This document shows positions 33,867-44,819 of a DNA stretch of 64,000 bases, piece by piece. Positions within the stretch are counted from its first letter, which is position 1. Each line of letters starts with the position of its first letter. Source of the DNA: Paraburkholderia largidicola. Its GTDB lineage: Bacteria > Pseudomonadota > Gammaproteobacteria > Burkholderiales > Burkholderiaceae. The stretch is from positions 3,162,001-3,226,000 of the forward strand of contig NZ_AP023174.1 in assembly GCF_013426895.1 (NCBI RefSeq), in the 5' to 3' direction. The position numbers and the translations under genes were made by a program. Below the pieces are notes generated by a model that was not told the origin of the DNA, did no database searches, and saw only the letters and a program-made list of their open reading frames with translations.

Positions 33867-35234
33867 ATGCTCGACAACCTCACTCAACGGATGGCGCGCG
33901 TCGTCAAGACGCTGCGCGGCGAAGCCCGGCTCACCGAGGCGAATACCCAGGAGATGCTGCGCGAAGTGCGCCTCGCACTCCTCGAAGCGGACGTGGCGCT
34001 GCCCGTCGTGCGCGACTTCATCGCGAAGGTGAAGGAGAAGGCGCTCGGCGAGGAAGTGATCGCCAGCCTGTCGCCAGGTCAGGCGCTGGTTGGCGTCGTG
34101 CAGCGTGAGCTGACGGCCGTGATCGGCGGCGACTACGAAGGCAAGGCCGCCGAACTGGATCTCGCCGTCACGCCGCCCGCCATTATCCTGATGGCCGGCC
34201 TGCAGGGCGCGGGTAAAACCACCACGGTCGGCAAGCTCGCCAAGCTGCTGCGCGAGAAGTACAAGAAGAAAGTGCTGACGGTGTCGTGCGACGTGTACCG
34301 CCCCGCCGCTATCGCGCAGTTGAAGACGGTGACCGAACAGGTCGGCGCCGACTTCTTCCCGTCGCAGCCGGACCAGAAACCCGTCGATATCGCGCGCGCC
34401 GCCGTCGACTGGGCGAAGCGCCACTATCACGACGTGCTGCTCGTCGACACGGCCGGCCGTCTCGGCATCGACGAAGCGATGATGAACGAGATCACCGCGC
34501 TGCATAAGGAACTGAATCCGGCCGAAACGCTGTTCGTCGTCGACGCGATGCTCGGTCAGGACGCCGTGAACACCGCGAAGGCGTTCAACGACGCGCTGCC
34601 GCTCACGGGCGTCGTGCTGACCAAGCTCGACGGCGACTCGCGCGGTGGCGCGGCGCTGTCCGTGCGTCACGTGACGGGCAAGCCGATCAAGTTCGTCGGC
34701 GTCGCGGAAAAGCTCGACGGCCTCGAAATCTTCTACCCGGACCGCATGGCGAACCGGATCCTCGGCATGGGCGACATTCTCGCGCTCGTCGAGGAAGCGC
34801 AGCGCGGCGTCGATGTTCAGGCCGCGCAGAAGCTCGCCGACAAGGTCAAGAAAGGCGGCGACTTCGATCTGAACGATTTCCGTGCGCAGCTTTCACAGAT
34901 GAAGAAGATGGGCGGTCTGTCGTCGCTGATGGACAAGCTGCCCGCGCAGTTCCAGCAGGCCGCGTCGAATGCGGACATGGGCCAGGCCGAAAAGCAGATG
35001 CGCCGCATGGAAGGCATCATCAACTCGATGACTGCGCAGGAGCGCGCCAAGCCCGATCTGATCAAGGCGACGCGCAAGCGCCGCATCGCCGCGGGCGCGG
35101 GCGTGCAGGTGCAGGAAGTGAACCGCTTGCTGAACCAGTACGACCAGATGCGCACGATGATGAAAAAGCTCAAGGGCGGCAATCTGCAGAAGATGATGCG
35201 CGGCATGAAGGGCATGTTGCCGGGCATGCGCTGA
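33867..35234 (+). CDS. ffh: signal recognition particle protein Ffh (SRP54)
   Basis: GTPase that binds signal sequences and 4.5S RNA and targets ribosomes to FtsY. The 455 residues are in NG-M order: N domain, G1 GLQGAGKTTTVGKLA at about 107, DVYRPAAI, DTAGR, TKLDGD, then a Met-rich M domain (RKRRIAAGAGVQVQEVNRLL for RNA binding, and a C-terminal MMKKLKGG...MMRGMKGMLPGMR tail). Normal length. No SRP RNA gene is visible nearby. Confidence 0.97.
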   Translation: MLDNLTQRMARVVKTLRGEARLTEANTQEMLREVRLALLEADVALPVVRDFIAKVKEKALGEEVIASLSPGQALVGVVQRELTAVIGGDYEGKAAELDLAVTPPAIILMAGLQGAGKTTTVGKLAKLLREKYKKKVLTVSCDVYRPAAIAQLKTVTEQVGADFFPSQPDQKPVDIARAAVDWAKRHYHDVLLVDTAGRLGIDEAMMNEITALHKELNPAETLFVVDAMLGQDAVNTAKAFNDALPLTGVVLTKLDGDSRGGAALSVRHVTGKPIKFVGVAEKLDGLEIFYPDRMANRILGMGDILALVEEAQRGVDVQAAQKLADKVKKGGDFDLNDFRAQLSQMKKMGGLSSLMDKLPAQFQQAASNADMGQAEKQMRRMEGIINSMTAQERAKPDLIKATRKRRIAAGAGVQVQEVNRLLNQYDQMRTMMKKLKGGNLQKMMRGMKGMLPGMR

Positions 35235-35388
35235 TCCTTACCGGACGTTGTGCGCTCGCCGGCAAATGCGAGCGCGCGGCGGCCACCACGGCCCGGCGCG
35301 TATGCCGAACCAAGGCGCGGGTATATGCTGTAGCGCGCAGGGTCGTTGTCTTTCACACTATGTATACAGTTACCGCCCGTCAGACGTC

Positions 35389-35940
35389 ATGAATCGCGAA
35401 GAAGCTCTCCACATTTTCAGTCACTCCGAAGAAATCGTTTCGGCCAGCGACGTCAACGCCTCCATCAGCCACATGGCCGACGCGATCCGCGCCGAAATGG
35501 CCGAAGACTTTCCGCTCGTGCTGTCGGTGATGGGCGGCGCGGCGGTGTTCACAGGCATGCTGCTGCCGCACCTCGATTTCCCGCTCGAGTTCGACTACAT
35601 CCACCTCACCCGCTATCGCAACGCGATCAAGGGCAGCGCCGAGATGCAATGGCGCGTCGCGCCTTCGGGTTCGGTGAAGGACCGCGTCGTGCTGGTGCTC
35701 GACGATATCCTCGACGAAGGCGAGACGATGGCCGCGATCCGCGACCGCATCATGGATATGGGCGCGAAGCGCTTCATGAGCGCGGTGCTGTGCGAGAAGA
35801 TCCTGCAGAAGGCGAAGCCGCTGCACCCGGATTTCTGCGGCTTCGAAGTGCCCGACCGCTACGTGTTCGGCTGCGGGATGGACGCGAAGGGTTACTGGCG
35901 CAATCTGCCGACTATCCGCGCGCTGACGGAAGGCGCCTGA
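35389..35940 (+). CDS. hpt: hypoxanthine-guanine phosphoribosyltransferase
   Basis: Purine salvage enzyme forming IMP/GMP from the base and PRPP. The 183 residues contain the type I PRTase PRPP loop VVLVLDDILDEGETM, the VMGGAAVF segment and the flexible loop EFDYIHLTRYRN. ATG at 35389 is used; a longer open frame upstream to 35248 has no homology. A bidirectional terminator follows. It lies alone between ffh and the convergent marC. Confidence 0.92.
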   Translation: MNREEALHIFSHSEEIVSASDVNASISHMADAIRAEMAEDFPLVLSVMGGAAVFTGMLLPHLDFPLEFDYIHLTRYRNAIKGSAEMQWRVAPSGSVKDRVVLVLDDILDEGETMAAIRDRIMDMGAKRFMSAVLCEKILQKAKPLHPDFCGFEVPDRYVFGCGMDAKGYWRNLPTIRALTEGA

Positions 35941-35960
35941 CGCTTCCCTTTTTGCCGCGT

Positions 35961-35990
35961 AAAAAAGCGACCTCTCGAGGTCGCTTTTTT
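35961..35990. terminator. bidirectional terminator between hpt and marC
   Basis: AAAAAAGCGACCT / AGGTCGCTTTTTT, perfect 13-bp stem with a 4-base CTCG loop and A/T runs on both sides. Works for hpt (plus) and marC (minus). Confidence 0.92.
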
Positions 35991-36021
35991 GTTGCCTGAT
36001 TGATGTTGCTTCGATCAACCG

Positions 36022-36627
36022 CTATTTTTCGAGCTGATGCACGAAAGTGCGAATGCCGCCGAGCATCATCTCCACTGAAATCGCGACGAGCACGAGACCC
36101 ATCAGCCGCTCGAACGCCATCACCGTGCGCTCGCCGAGCCATTGCTGGATGCGCTCCGCAAGCACCAGCACGATCGCGCAGACGATCATCGTCACCGTCA
36201 GCGCCGCCACCCATTCGAACATCTTGTTCGGCGCCTGCGATGTCAACAGCATCACCGTCGCCAGTGCCGACGGACCGGCGAGCGCGGGAATCGCGAGCGG
36301 CACGATCATCGGCTCGGCGGCGCGCGTGTCGGCGCCGAACGGGCCGTCGGGATGCGGAAAGATCATCCGCAGCGCGATCAGGAACAGCACGATCCCGCCG
36401 CCGATGCGCAATGACAGATCCGTCAGGCTCATCATCCGCAGAAAGCGGTCGCCGACGAGCATGAAGACCAGCAGGATCACGAACGCGATGGCGACTTCGC
36501 GCAGAATCACGCGGATGCGCCGGTGAGGCGCAACACCCCGCAGGCAGTTGATGAAGAGCGGGATGTTGCCGAGTGGATCAGTGATGAGAATCAGCAGGAT
36601 GGTCGCGGACAGGAAGTTGTACTCCAC
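36022..36627 (-). CDS. MarC-family integral membrane protein
   Basis: A 201-residue membrane protein with about six hydrophobic segments and the family motifs LILITDPLGNIPLFI and PLAIPALAGPSALATVML. Once linked to multiple antibiotic resistance, now regarded as of unknown function (MarC/YhgN family). It lies 12 bases downstream of proS and is probably co-transcribed with it. Confidence 0.92.
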   Translation of the reverse strand: MEYNFLSATILLILITDPLGNIPLFINCLRGVAPHRRIRVILREVAIAFVILLVFMLVGDRFLRMMSLTDLSLRIGGGIVLFLIALRMIFPHPDGPFGADTRAAEPMIVPLAIPALAGPSALATVMLLTSQAPNKMFEWVAALTVTMIVCAIVLVLAERIQQWLGERTVMAFERLMGLVLVAISVEMMLGGIRTFVHQLEK

Positions 36628-36639
36628 CGTCCGCTCCCG

Positions 36640-38376
36640 TCAGCGCGCGAGCGCTGCGTTGATCTTGTCGATGACGGTCTGCGCCGCGCCTTCGACGGGC
36701 AACAGCGTGGCTTCCGCGTCGCGACGGCCCTGGTACTCGATCTTGCCGTCCTTCAGGCCACGATCGCCGATCACCAGACGATGCGGCACGCCGATCAGTT
36801 CCCAATCCGCGAACATCACGCCCGGACGCTCGCCGCGATCGTCGAGAATCACGTCGATGCCCGCTGCCGTCAGTTCGTCGTGCAGCTTGTCCGCCTGCTC
36901 GCGCACGGCGTCGCTGCGGTCGTAGCCCATCGGGCACAGCACGACTTCGAACGGTGCGATCGATTCCGGCCAGATGATGCCCTTGTCGTCGAAGTTCTGC
37001 TCGATCGCCGCGCCGAGAATACGCGTGACGCCGATGCCGTAGCAGCCCATCTGCATCGGCTGCGGCTTGCCGTTTTCGTCGAGGAACGTCGCGTTCATCG
37101 CTTCCGAATACTTCGTGCCGAGCTGGAACACGTGGCCCACTTCAATGCCGCGGCAGATGTCGATTACGCCCTTGCCGTCCGGCGACGGATCGCCCTTCTT
37201 CACGTTGCGGATGTCCGCGACGACGGGCTCGGGCAGATCGCGGCCCCAGTTCACGCCCGTCGTGTGGAAATCGACTTCGTTCGTGCCGACCACGAAGTCG
37301 CTCATGTTCGCGACCGTGCGGTCCGCGATCACCTTGATCGGCTTCTTCGTGTTCAGCGGCCCGAGGTAGCCCGGCGGCGTGCCGAACCACTCGACGATTT
37401 CTTCTTCCGTCGCGAAGCGGAACTCGGCGAGACCCGGCAGCTTGTTGACCTTGATCTCGTTCAGATCGTGGTCGCCGCGCAGCATCAGCAGCCAGATGGT
37501 CGGTTCGGCGCCTTCGTTTTCCGTGGCGAGGATGATCGACTTGATCGTCTTTTCGAGCGGAATTTCCAGATACTCGGCGACGGCTTCGCACTTCGCCTTG
37601 CCCGGCGTCGGCGTCTTCTTGAGCTCTTCCTTCGGCGCGGCGCGTTCGGCGATGAGCGGCAGCGCTTCGGCCGCTTCGACGTTGGACGCGAAGTCCGACG
37701 TCGGGCAGTAAGCGATGTCGTCCTCGCCCGTATCGGCGATCACGTGAAACTCGTGCGAGCCGCTGCCGCCGATCGAGCCGTTGTCCGCCGCAACCGCACG
37801 GAAATCGAGGCCGAGGCGCGTGAAGATGCGCACGTAAGCGTCGTACATCTTGCGATACGACTCTTTCAGGCCGTCCATGTCCTTATCGAAGGAATACGCG
37901 TCCTTCATGATGAATTCGCGGCCGCGCATCACACCGAAACGCGGACGGATTTCGTCGCGGAACTTCGTCTGGATCTGATAGAAGTTCACGGGCAACTGAC
38001 GGTAGCTCTTGATCTGGTTACGCGCGATGTCGGTCACGACTTCTTCGTGCGTCGGTCCGATCACGAAGTCAGTCTGCTTGCGGTCCTTGAAGCGCAGCAG
38101 TTCGGGACCATATTTTTCCCAGCGACCCGATTCCTGCCACAGCTCCGCCGGCTGGACAGCCGGCATCAGCAGTTCGATCGCGCCTGCCCGGTTCATTTCC
38201 TCGCGCACGATCGCTTCCACCTTGCGGATCGAACGCAGGCCAATTGGCAGATAGTTGTAGATGCCGCCAGCGACGCGCCGGATCATGCCGGCACGGACCA
38301 TGAGCTTGTGACTGACGATTTCCGCGTCGGCGGGCGCTTCCTTCAGGGTGCCAATAAAGAATCGGGAGGCTTTCAT
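36640..38376 (-). CDS. proS: prolyl-tRNA synthetase
   Basis: Class II synthetase charging tRNA-Pro. The 578 residues are of the bacterial type with an INS editing domain inserted between motifs 2 and 3 (about 225-400, including [15 protein letters not shown]). Motif 1 region [18 protein letters not shown], motif 2 [21 protein letters not shown], motif 3 [14 protein letters not shown], and a C-terminal anticodon domain. Divergent from rppH with a 289-base gap. The cognate tRNA-Pro(CGG) is also in this window. Confidence 0.97.
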   Translation of the reverse strand: MKASRFFIGTLKEAPADAEIVSHKLMVRAGMIRRVAGGIYNYLPIGLRSIRKVEAIVREEMNRAGAIELLMPAVQPAELWQESGRWEKYGPELLRFKDRKQTDFVIGPTHEEVVTDIARNQIKSYRQLPVNFYQIQTKFRDEIRPRFGVMRGREFIMKDAYSFDKDMDGLKESYRKMYDAYVRIFTRLGLDFRAVAADNGSIGGSGSHEFHVIADTGEDDIAYCPTSDFASNVEAAEALPLIAERAAPKEELKKTPTPGKAKCEAVAEYLEIPLEKTIKSIILATENEGAEPTIWLLMLRGDHDLNEIKVNKLPGLAEFRFATEEEIVEWFGTPPGYLGPLNTKKPIKVIADRTVANMSDFVVGTNEVDFHTTGVNWGRDLPEPVVADIRNVKKGDPSPDGKGVIDICRGIEVGHVFQLGTKYSEAMNATFLDENGKPQPMQMGCYGIGVTRILGAAIEQNFDDKGIIWPESIAPFEVVLCPMGYDRSDAVREQADKLHDELTAAGIDVILDDRGERPGVMFADWELIGVPHRLVIGDRGLKDGKIEYQGRRDAEATLLPVEGAAQTVIDKINAALAR

Positions 38377-38626
38377 TCAGAATTTTCCAAAAGCGGCGGA
38401 CCAAAGGGGCCGCCCGAAAGGGTAAGACGATGGGTTCGCGCGCCTGAGCGCCTGGACATGCCGGCGCACGCTGTGACAGGCCGAAAAGCGATTGTCGCAT
38501 GCGCGAGCACTTGTCCGACTACGCGCCAAAAGCGCCGGAATGCGGCTCTCGGGGCGCAGGACGAGGCTTGTTGCGGGCAATCGCGCCAATCTGGTGCGAG
38601 GCGGTGCGTCGGACCCGTTATCTGTT

Positions 38627-38632
38627 TATAAT
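38627..38632 (+). promoter_or_regulatory. -10 element of the rppH promoter
   Basis: TATAAT, 33 bases before the rppH start in an AT-rich stretch that stands out against the GC-rich background. No good -35 at 17 bases is seen. Confidence 0.45.
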
Positions 38633-38665
38633 CAAAGCAATTTTAAAGGATTCGAAGGTGGTTGT

Positions 38666-39364
38666 ATGCTGGATCGTGAAGGCTTTCGCCCGAACGTCGG
38701 CATCATCCTCTTGAACGCTCACAACGAGGTGTTTTGGGGCAAGCGTCTGCGTGAACATTCCTGGCAGTTTCCGCAAGGGGGCATCAAGTATGGTGAGACT
38801 CCCGTGCAGGCGATGTTCAGGGAATTGCACGAAGAAACGGGCCTGCTTCCGGAGCACGTCAAGGTTATCGGTCGCACGCGTGACTGGTTGCGTTATGAGG
38901 TGCCTGACAAGTTCATCAAGCGTGAGGTCCGCGGCCATTACCGCGGCCAGAAGCAGATCTGGTTCCTGCTCCGGATGGTTGGACGCGATTGCGACATTTG
39001 TTTGCGCGCGACCGATCACCCCGAGTTCGATGCCTGGCGCTGGAACGAGTACTGGGTGCCGCTCGACTGTGTGATCGAGTTCAAGCGGGATGTATATCAG
39101 CTGGCGTTAACGGAATTGTCCCGTTTCCTGCGGCGTCCTGCGCCGCGTACGGAACGGCCTGGTGGACATCATCACGGGCAGCGCTATCCACGGATGGCGT
39201 CGTCGGTGAATGCGCCGCCTGGGGCGTCGATGGAGTCCGCAGCGTCGGTGACGACCGTCACGACGACATTTGTAGTCGAGACTACGCTGCGTGCGACAAT
39301 CGGGTCTGACTGTTCGTCGACGGAAGACCCGGCGGCCGTTCAGGCTCCGGGGCTGCGCGACTGA
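38666..39364 (+). CDS. rppH: RNA pyrophosphohydrolase (Nudix), with long C-terminal extension
   Basis: Converts 5'-triphosphate mRNA ends to monophosphate and so triggers RNase E decay. The 232 residues show the RppH start [15 protein letters not shown], the Nudix box running from GGIKYGETP to RELHEETG, and [21 protein letters not shown]. Residues after about 160 are a low-complexity, Thr/Ser/Pro-rich tail with a HHH patch, absent from the 176-residue E. coli enzyme. I use ATG at 38666, where the family starts. Confidence 0.93.
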   Translation: MLDREGFRPNVGIILLNAHNEVFWGKRLREHSWQFPQGGIKYGETPVQAMFRELHEETGLLPEHVKVIGRTRDWLRYEVPDKFIKREVRGHYRGQKQIWFLLRMVGRDCDICLRATDHPEFDAWRWNEYWVPLDCVIEFKRDVYQLALTELSRFLRRPAPRTERPGGHHHGQRYPRMASSVNAPPGASMESAASVTTVTTTFVVETTLRATIGSDCSSTEDPAAVQAPGLRD

Positions 39365-39439
39365 CGCTGAGCGGCTGTCCACGCCGCATCTGCCGGTGCG
39401 GCGTGTGACACGCTGCGCCGGCGTTTCGAGGAAATCACA

Positions 39440-40024
39440 TTGAAAGTATCTGCTTTCGCCGCGGCGTGTGTCGCCGCGGGCGTTCTGCTGGCTGGCTGTT
39501 CGAGCACCAAGACTTCCACTCCGTCTGACGCTTCCAAGTCCGATGGACCCAAGAGCGACTTTCAGTATCTGTTCGACCGGCCGTCGACGTGGACCGAAAA
39601 GAAAGTCGATACGCTCCCGGCCATGCCGGCGCCAGGCGATCTGCTGCCGTTCAACGTTTCGCAGAACACACCGCTGCAGTTCGCACTCGATGCGAAATCG
39701 CTGACGGTCGACAGCGACGGCGTCATCCGCTACACGGTGGTCATCACGAGCCCGAGCGGCGCGCGCAACGTGAACTACGAAGGGATTCGCTGCGAAGACT
39801 ACTCGTGGAAGCTGTACGCGGGACTCAACGCCGATCACGACGGCTGGGACCGCACGGTCGAAAACGACTGGACGCGCATCGAAAACGGCGATCTGAACGC
39901 GTATCACGCGGCGCTCTATCAGGATTATTTCTGCACGAGCAAGCTGCCCGTCGGCAAGGCAGATCTGATCCTGAACAACATCAGATACAAGCGCGTGAAC
40001 AGCACGCTGATTCGCGGAGGCTGA
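39440..40024 (+). CDS. CNP1-like lipoprotein
   Basis: A 194-residue predicted lipoprotein. The signal peptide ends LLAGC with Cys about 20, followed by a Ser/Thr/Lys linker and a conserved CNP1-like domain (WTEKKVDTLPAMP, SGARNVNYEGIRCEDYSWKLYA, YFCTSKLPVGKADLILNNIRY) with two Cys that may form a disulfide. Named after Neisseria proteins of unknown role. The start is TTG at 39440, preceded by GAGGAAATC. Its own terminator follows. Confidence 0.88.
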   Translation: MKVSAFAAACVAAGVLLAGCSSTKTSTPSDASKSDGPKSDFQYLFDRPSTWTEKKVDTLPAMPAPGDLLPFNVSQNTPLQFALDAKSLTVDSDGVIRYTVVITSPSGARNVNYEGIRCEDYSWKLYAGLNADHDGWDRTVENDWTRIENGDLNAYHAALYQDYFCTSKLPVGKADLILNNIRYKRVNSTLIRGG

Positions 40025-40082
40025 GGCGGGTCCAACGCATCTTCTGCGCGCGGAAGGTGTCGCGGCTCGATGCTGGCGCAAC

Positions 40083-40120
40083 AAAAAAGCCGTTCCATCT
40101 TGCGATGGAACGGCTTTTTT
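40083..40120. terminator. bidirectional terminator between the CNP1-like gene and proB
   Basis: Perfect 17-bp stem (40083-40099 with 40104-40120) with TTGC loop and A6/T6 ends. It serves the plus-strand lipoprotein gene and the minus-strand proB. Confidence 0.95.
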
Positions 40121-40148
40121 GATGAGCCTCTCCCGGACGGGAGCGCTT

Positions 40149-41267
40149 CTAGATGAGCACCAGATTGTCCCGATGGATGAGTTCGGGCTCGAGCATGTAG
40201 CCCAAAACGGATTCGATCTCGCCGCTCGGACGACGCTGGATCAGCTTCGTCTCAGCGCTGCTGTAGTTCGTCAGCCCGCGCGCGACCTCGCGCCCCGACG
40301 GGCTCAGACACGCGATCACCTCGCCGCGCGCGAACGCGCCCTGCACGCCGACTACGCCGATCGGCAGCAGACTCTTGCCGCCTTCGGTGAGCTTTTCGAC
40401 GGCGCCGTCGTCGATCACCACGTGCCCGCGCACTTGAAGATGGTCCGCCATCCACTGCTTTCGCGCGGCCATGCGAGCCGTGCGCGCGATCAGCTGCGTG
40501 CCAATCGCCTCGCCCGATGCGAGCCGCGCGAGCACGTCCGCCTCGCGACCGCTCGCGATCACCGTGTTCGCGCCGCTATGAGCCGCGCGCTTCGCCGCGA
40601 GAATCTTCGTCAACATGCCGCCGCGGCCGATGCTCGAACCCGCGCCGCCCGCCATCGCCTCGAGTTCCGGCAAGCCGGCATCGGCCTGCTGAACGAGCGT
40701 CGCGCTCGGATCCTTGCGCGGATCCGCGGTGAAGAGACCTTGCTGGTCGGTGAGGATGATCAGCGCATCGCCTTCGATCAGATTCGCGACCAGCGCACCG
40801 AGCGTATCGTTGTCGCCGAACTTGATTTCATCGGTGACGACGGTGTCGTTCTCGTTGATGATCGGCACCACGCCAAGACGCAGCAACGTCAGCAGCGTGG
40901 AGCGCGCGTTCAGATAGCGCTCACGATCGGCCAGATCGGCGTGCGTCAGCAGGATTTGCGCAGTGCGAATGGAGTGCTCGGCGAAGCGGCTTTCATAGAC
41001 CTGCGCCAGGCCCATCTGGCCGACGGCGGCCGCCGCCTGAAGCTCGTCGATTTCGCGCGGGCGCTTGGTCCAGCCGAGGCGCTGCATCCCCTCGGCGATC
41101 GCGCCCGAGCTGACGAGCACGACTTCCTTGCCCTGCTCGCGCAACGCGGCAATCTGTGCGGCCCAGCGGCCAATTGCCGCGTGATCGAGCCCGCGCCCGT
41201 CGTTCGTGACGAGACTCGAACCGACTTTCACTACCAATCGCCTGGAATCTGCGATAACGGAACGCAT
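40149..41267 (-). CDS. proB: glutamate 5-kinase
   Basis: First step of proline synthesis: ATP-dependent phosphorylation of glutamate, feedback-inhibited by proline. The 372 residues comprise an amino acid kinase domain ([54 protein letters not shown]) and a C-terminal PUA domain. I use ATG at 41267; the frame open to 41534 overlaps obgE. proA is not in the window. A hairpin lies in the 73-base gap to obgE. Confidence 0.96.
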   Translation of the reverse strand: MRSVIADSRRLVVKVGSSLVTNDGRGLDHAAIGRWAAQIAALREQGKEVVLVSSGAIAEGMQRLGWTKRPREIDELQAAAAVGQMGLAQVYESRFAEHSIRTAQILLTHADLADRERYLNARSTLLTLLRLGVVPIINENDTVVTDEIKFGDNDTLGALVANLIEGDALIILTDQQGLFTADPRKDPSATLVQQADAGLPELEAMAGGAGSSIGRGGMLTKILAAKRAAHSGANTVIASGREADVLARLASGEAIGTQLIARTARMAARKQWMADHLQVRGHVVIDDGAVEKLTEGGKSLLPIGVVGVQGAFARGEVIACLSPSGREVARGLTNYSSAETKLIQRRPSGEIESVLGYMLEPELIHRDNLVLI

Positions 41268-41296
41268 TGTGCGCGGTCTCCAAGATGATTCGTAAG

Positions 41297-41323
41297 GCCG
41301 GCGCATGCTGGGAGTGCGCCGGC
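41297..41323 (-). promoter_or_regulatory. intercistronic GCCGGCG-type hairpin between obgE and proB
   Basis: Perfect 9-bp stem GCCGGCGCA / TGCGCCGGC with a 9-base loop, no T-tract. It resembles the hairpin at 54128-54149 between secA and argJ and the one at 61177-61201 between ftsA and ftsZ. Confidence 0.5.
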
Positions 41324-41340
41324 ATCCAGGGTACGGCTGC

Positions 41341-42459
<1,119 letters not shown>

Positions 42460-42614
42460 TTACTCCGTCCCGTAGGTATTGCTATTTTGCCGCGCGTGAC
42501 GCGCGCGCACCATTGGCCGAATGGCCAGATTGAGCCTGATTCTTGTCCCATCCCGACAACGACATGCCGCGACGGATGCAGGTTCGCGAACAGAAGCCCG
42601 AAAAGCCTGCAAAC

Positions 42615-42648
42615 AAAAAGGCCCCGCAAACTTCGCGGGGCCTTTTTT
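42615..42648 (-). terminator. intrinsic terminator after rpmA
   Basis: GGCCCCGC / GCGGGGCC stem extended by A5/T5 pairs, 7-base loop, in the 221-base rpmA-obgE gap. A T-run follows in the minus direction (and T6 on the plus strand). Confidence 0.9.
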
Positions 42649-42677
42649 CCGGTCCTGAAGCCCGTGCCTGACTAAGC

Positions 42678-42941
42678 TCAGACAGCAGCCGGGACGACGT
42701 TGACCAGATGCTTCTTGCCGGCGCCCTTCGTCGTGAACTTGACGTGGCCGTCCGTCAGCGCGAACAAGGTGTGGTCCTTGCCGATACCGACGTTTTCACC
42801 CGGGTGCATACGCGTGCCGCGTTGACGCACGATGATGCCGCCAGCCAGGATCGCCTGACCGCCGTACACTTTCACGCCAAGTCGTTTCGACTCGGAGTCG
42901 CGGCCGTTCCGGGACGATCCGCCTGCCTTTTTGTGTGCCAT
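42678..42941 (-). CDS. rpmA: 50S ribosomal protein L27
   Basis: The 87 residues match L27 throughout: [20 protein letters not shown] start, [37 protein letters not shown]. The N-terminus reaches the peptidyl transferase centre and is not of the cleaved firmicute type. Lies 24 bases after rplU. Confidence 0.98.
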   Translation of the reverse strand: MAHKKAGGSSRNGRDSESKRLGVKVYGGQAILAGGIIVRQRGTRMHPGENVGIGKDHTLFALTDGHVKFTTKGAGKKHLVNVVPAAV

Positions 42942-42965
42942 TTGTTAGCTCCTTGCCCGATGCGC

Positions 42966-43277
42966 TTACGCGTTGATCGCGTCGATGCGCAGTTCGGTGT
43001 AGTTCTGGCGGTGGCCGCCATGCTTCTGGTAGTGCTTCCGGCGGCGCATCTTGAAGATGGTCACTTTCTTGTGACGACCTTGAGACACGACGGTAGCTTT
43101 GACGGAAGCCCCACTGACCAGCGGCGTACCGAACTTAATCGATTCGCCTTCGCCCACTGCGAGAACCTGGTCGAGCGTGATTTCAGCGTCAATGTCTGCC
43201 GGTATCTGTTCTACTTTAAGTTTTTCGCCGACAGCAACTTTATACTGCTTGCCGCCGGTTTTTATGACCGCGTACAT
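42966..43277 (-). CDS. rplU: 50S ribosomal protein L21
   Basis: The 103 residues match L21: [20 protein letters not shown] start, GAKV-like linker region, and the C-terminal [19 protein letters not shown] that contacts 23S rRNA. ATG at 43277 is used; the frame open to 43553 crosses the promoter. First gene of rplU-rpmA. Confidence 0.98.
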   Translation of the reverse strand: MYAVIKTGGKQYKVAVGEKLKVEQIPADIDAEITLDQVLAVGEGESIKFGTPLVSGASVKATVVSQGRHKKVTIFKMRRRKHYQKHGGHRQNYTELRIDAINA

Positions 43278-43331
43278 TGAAAACCTCACTCTGGATTCAT
43301 TTTCCCCACGCACCACGCGCGGAAACCCTCG

Positions 43332-43360
43332 ATTATACATAGAGTTAGCTGCGCGGTCAA
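43332..43360 (-). promoter_or_regulatory. strong sigma-70 promoter of rplU-rpmA
   Basis: On the minus strand TTGACC (43360-43355), a 17-base spacer and a perfect TATAAT (43337-43332). Transcription should begin near 43325, about 48 bases before the rplU ATG. Confidence 0.85.
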
Positions 43361-43484
43361 AATCAGTTGACAACGACCGCAACCACCCGTCCCGTGCGCG
43401 ACAAATGCAGGCAATCCCATCCGCAAACGGGTCAAAACGGCCATGAACAAATGGTGTCCGGCGCGGAAATGCCGCAGTTCGCCT

Positions 43485-43490
43485 TATAAT
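43485..43490 (+). promoter_or_regulatory. -10 element of the ispB promoter
   Basis: Perfect TATAAT, 26 bases upstream of the ispB ATG. No convincing -35. The leader would be very short. Confidence 0.45.
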
Positions 43491-43516
43491 TCGCGGCACT
43501 ACCCGAATTCGCCACC

Positions 43517-44509
43517 ATGTCGTCAACCGCCACCCCCACCCCCAACGCAGCAAATCTGCTCGCTCCGATCGCCGAAGACATGCAGCAGGTGAATCGCGTC
43601 ATCCGGCACCGTCTGGCGTCCGAGGTGATGCTGATCAACCAGATCTCCGAGTACATCATCAGTGCCGGAGGCAAGCGGCTGCGGCCCGCGCTGCTGTTGC
43701 TCGTGGCAGGCGCGCTAGGCGACAGGACGGGGTATCGGCACGAACTGGCGGCCGTCGTCGAGTTCATCCATACGGCCACGCTGCTGCACGACGACGTGGT
43801 CGACGAATCCGATCTGCGCCGCGGTCGCCAGACGGCGAATGCGCTGTTCGGCAACGCGGCGAGCGTGCTGGTTGGCGACTTCCTGTATTCCCGCTCGTTC
43901 CAGATGATGGTCGGCGTGGGCAAGATGCGCGTGATGGAGATTCTTTCGGAAGCGACCAACATCATTTCCGAAGGCGAAGTGCTGCAGTTGTTGAACATGC
44001 ACGACGCCGACGTCGACGAAGCGCGCTACATGCAGGTGATCCGCTACAAGACGGCGAAACTGTTCGAGGCAGCGGCCCAGTTGGGCGCGGTGCTGGCGGG
44101 CGCGGACGCGACCACGGAAGCGGCCGCAGCGGAATTCGGCCGACGCATCGGTACGGCATTCCAGATCATGGACGACTGGCTCGACTACACGGGCACGCCG
44201 GAATCGATGGGCAAGAACGCTGGCGACGACCTGCGCGAAGGCAAGCCGACGCTGCCGCTCATCTATCTGATCGAACGCGGCTCGCCCGAGCAGGCGGCGC
44301 TGGCGCGCGAGGCAATCGAGCAAGGCGGCACGGACCGCTTCGACGAGATTTTCGAGGCCATCACGCGTTCCGGCGCGCTGGATCACACGCTCGAATGCGC
44401 GAAGCACGAAGCGCAGGCCGCAGCTGCAGCAATTTCTTCGTTTCCCGATTCCATTTACAAAGAAAGCCTGCTAGAATTATGTTCTTACTCGACGACGAGG
44501 CAGTCTTAA
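43517..44509 (+). CDS. ispB: polyprenyl (octaprenyl-type) diphosphate synthase
   Basis: Makes the isoprenoid side chain of ubiquinone. The 330 residues hold the trans-prenyltransferase motifs GGKRLRPAL, first Asp-rich [13 protein letters not shown], and second Asp-rich [10 protein letters not shown] with [17 protein letters not shown]. Small residues upstream of the first DDxxD agree with a long-chain product; the exact length (C40) is inferred from the family. Divergent from rplU, followed by tRNA-Pro. Confidence 0.94.
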   Translation: MSSTATPTPNAANLLAPIAEDMQQVNRVIRHRLASEVMLINQISEYIISAGGKRLRPALLLLVAGALGDRTGYRHELAAVVEFIHTATLLHDDVVDESDLRRGRQTANALFGNAASVLVGDFLYSRSFQMMVGVGKMRVMEILSEATNIISEGEVLQLLNMHDADVDEARYMQVIRYKTAKLFEAAAQLGAVLAGADATTEAAAAEFGRRIGTAFQIMDDWLDYTGTPESMGKNAGDDLREGKPTLPLIYLIERGSPEQAALAREAIEQGGTDRFDEIFEAITRSGALDHTLECAKHEAQAAAAAISSFPDSIYKESLLELCSYSTTRQS

Positions 44510-44561
44510 ACGAGACTGACACGCCGGATTAGTCCGGATCGAGTGAACTGCAGTACCAAAT

Positions 44562-44638
44562 CGGGGTGTAGCTTAGCCTGGTAGAGCGCTACGTTCGGGA
44601 CGTAGAGGCCGGAGGTTCGAATCCTCTCACCCCGACCA
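44562..44638 (+). tRNA. tRNA-Pro (anticodon CGG)
   Basis: A 77-base cloverleaf. The acceptor stem CGGGGTG pairs with CACCCCG, and the D arm is GCTTAGCCTGGTAGAGC. The anticodon stem CTACG/CGTAG closes loop TTCGGGA (anticodon CGG), the T arm is GGAGG-TTCGAAT-CCTCT with the extended variable pairings of tRNA-Pro, and CCA is encoded (44636-44638). The unusual C1-G72 first pair seen here is typical of bacterial tRNA-Pro. Confidence 0.97.
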
Positions 44639-44645
44639 GATTTTG

Positions 44646-44674
44646 AAAAAACCGCGCATTGCGCGGTTTTTTTT
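44646..44674 (+). terminator. intrinsic terminator after tRNA-Pro
   Basis: AAAAAACCGCGC / GCGCGGTTTTTT with a 3-base loop and eight T, 8 bases past the tRNA 3' end. Confidence 0.93.
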
Positions 44675-44819
44675 CGTCTGTCGTACGGACAAGAGGCAAT
44701 CGCGTGCTGCCGCGCGTCGAAAGGACGCACGCGTTTTCAAGCTGCCCGTCCGCCCACTGAGGGCTCCCGGCCCCTCTGCTATATTCTCCCCATCCCTCCC
44801 CTTCTCTTATTCACGTCGC

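Noticed and set aside
36523..38631. 702-codon plus-strand open frame
   Set aside because: Antisense shadow of proS.
44562..44638. tRNA-Pro as the attachment site of a genomic island
   Set aside because: No integrase, no direct repeat of the tRNA 3' end and no foreign-looking genes downstream; the neighbourhood is core genome.
44506..44730. 74-codon minus-strand frame containing ERIRTSGLYVPNVALYQ
   Set aside because: This is the well-known artefact of translating the antisense strand of a tRNA gene (tRNA-Pro here).
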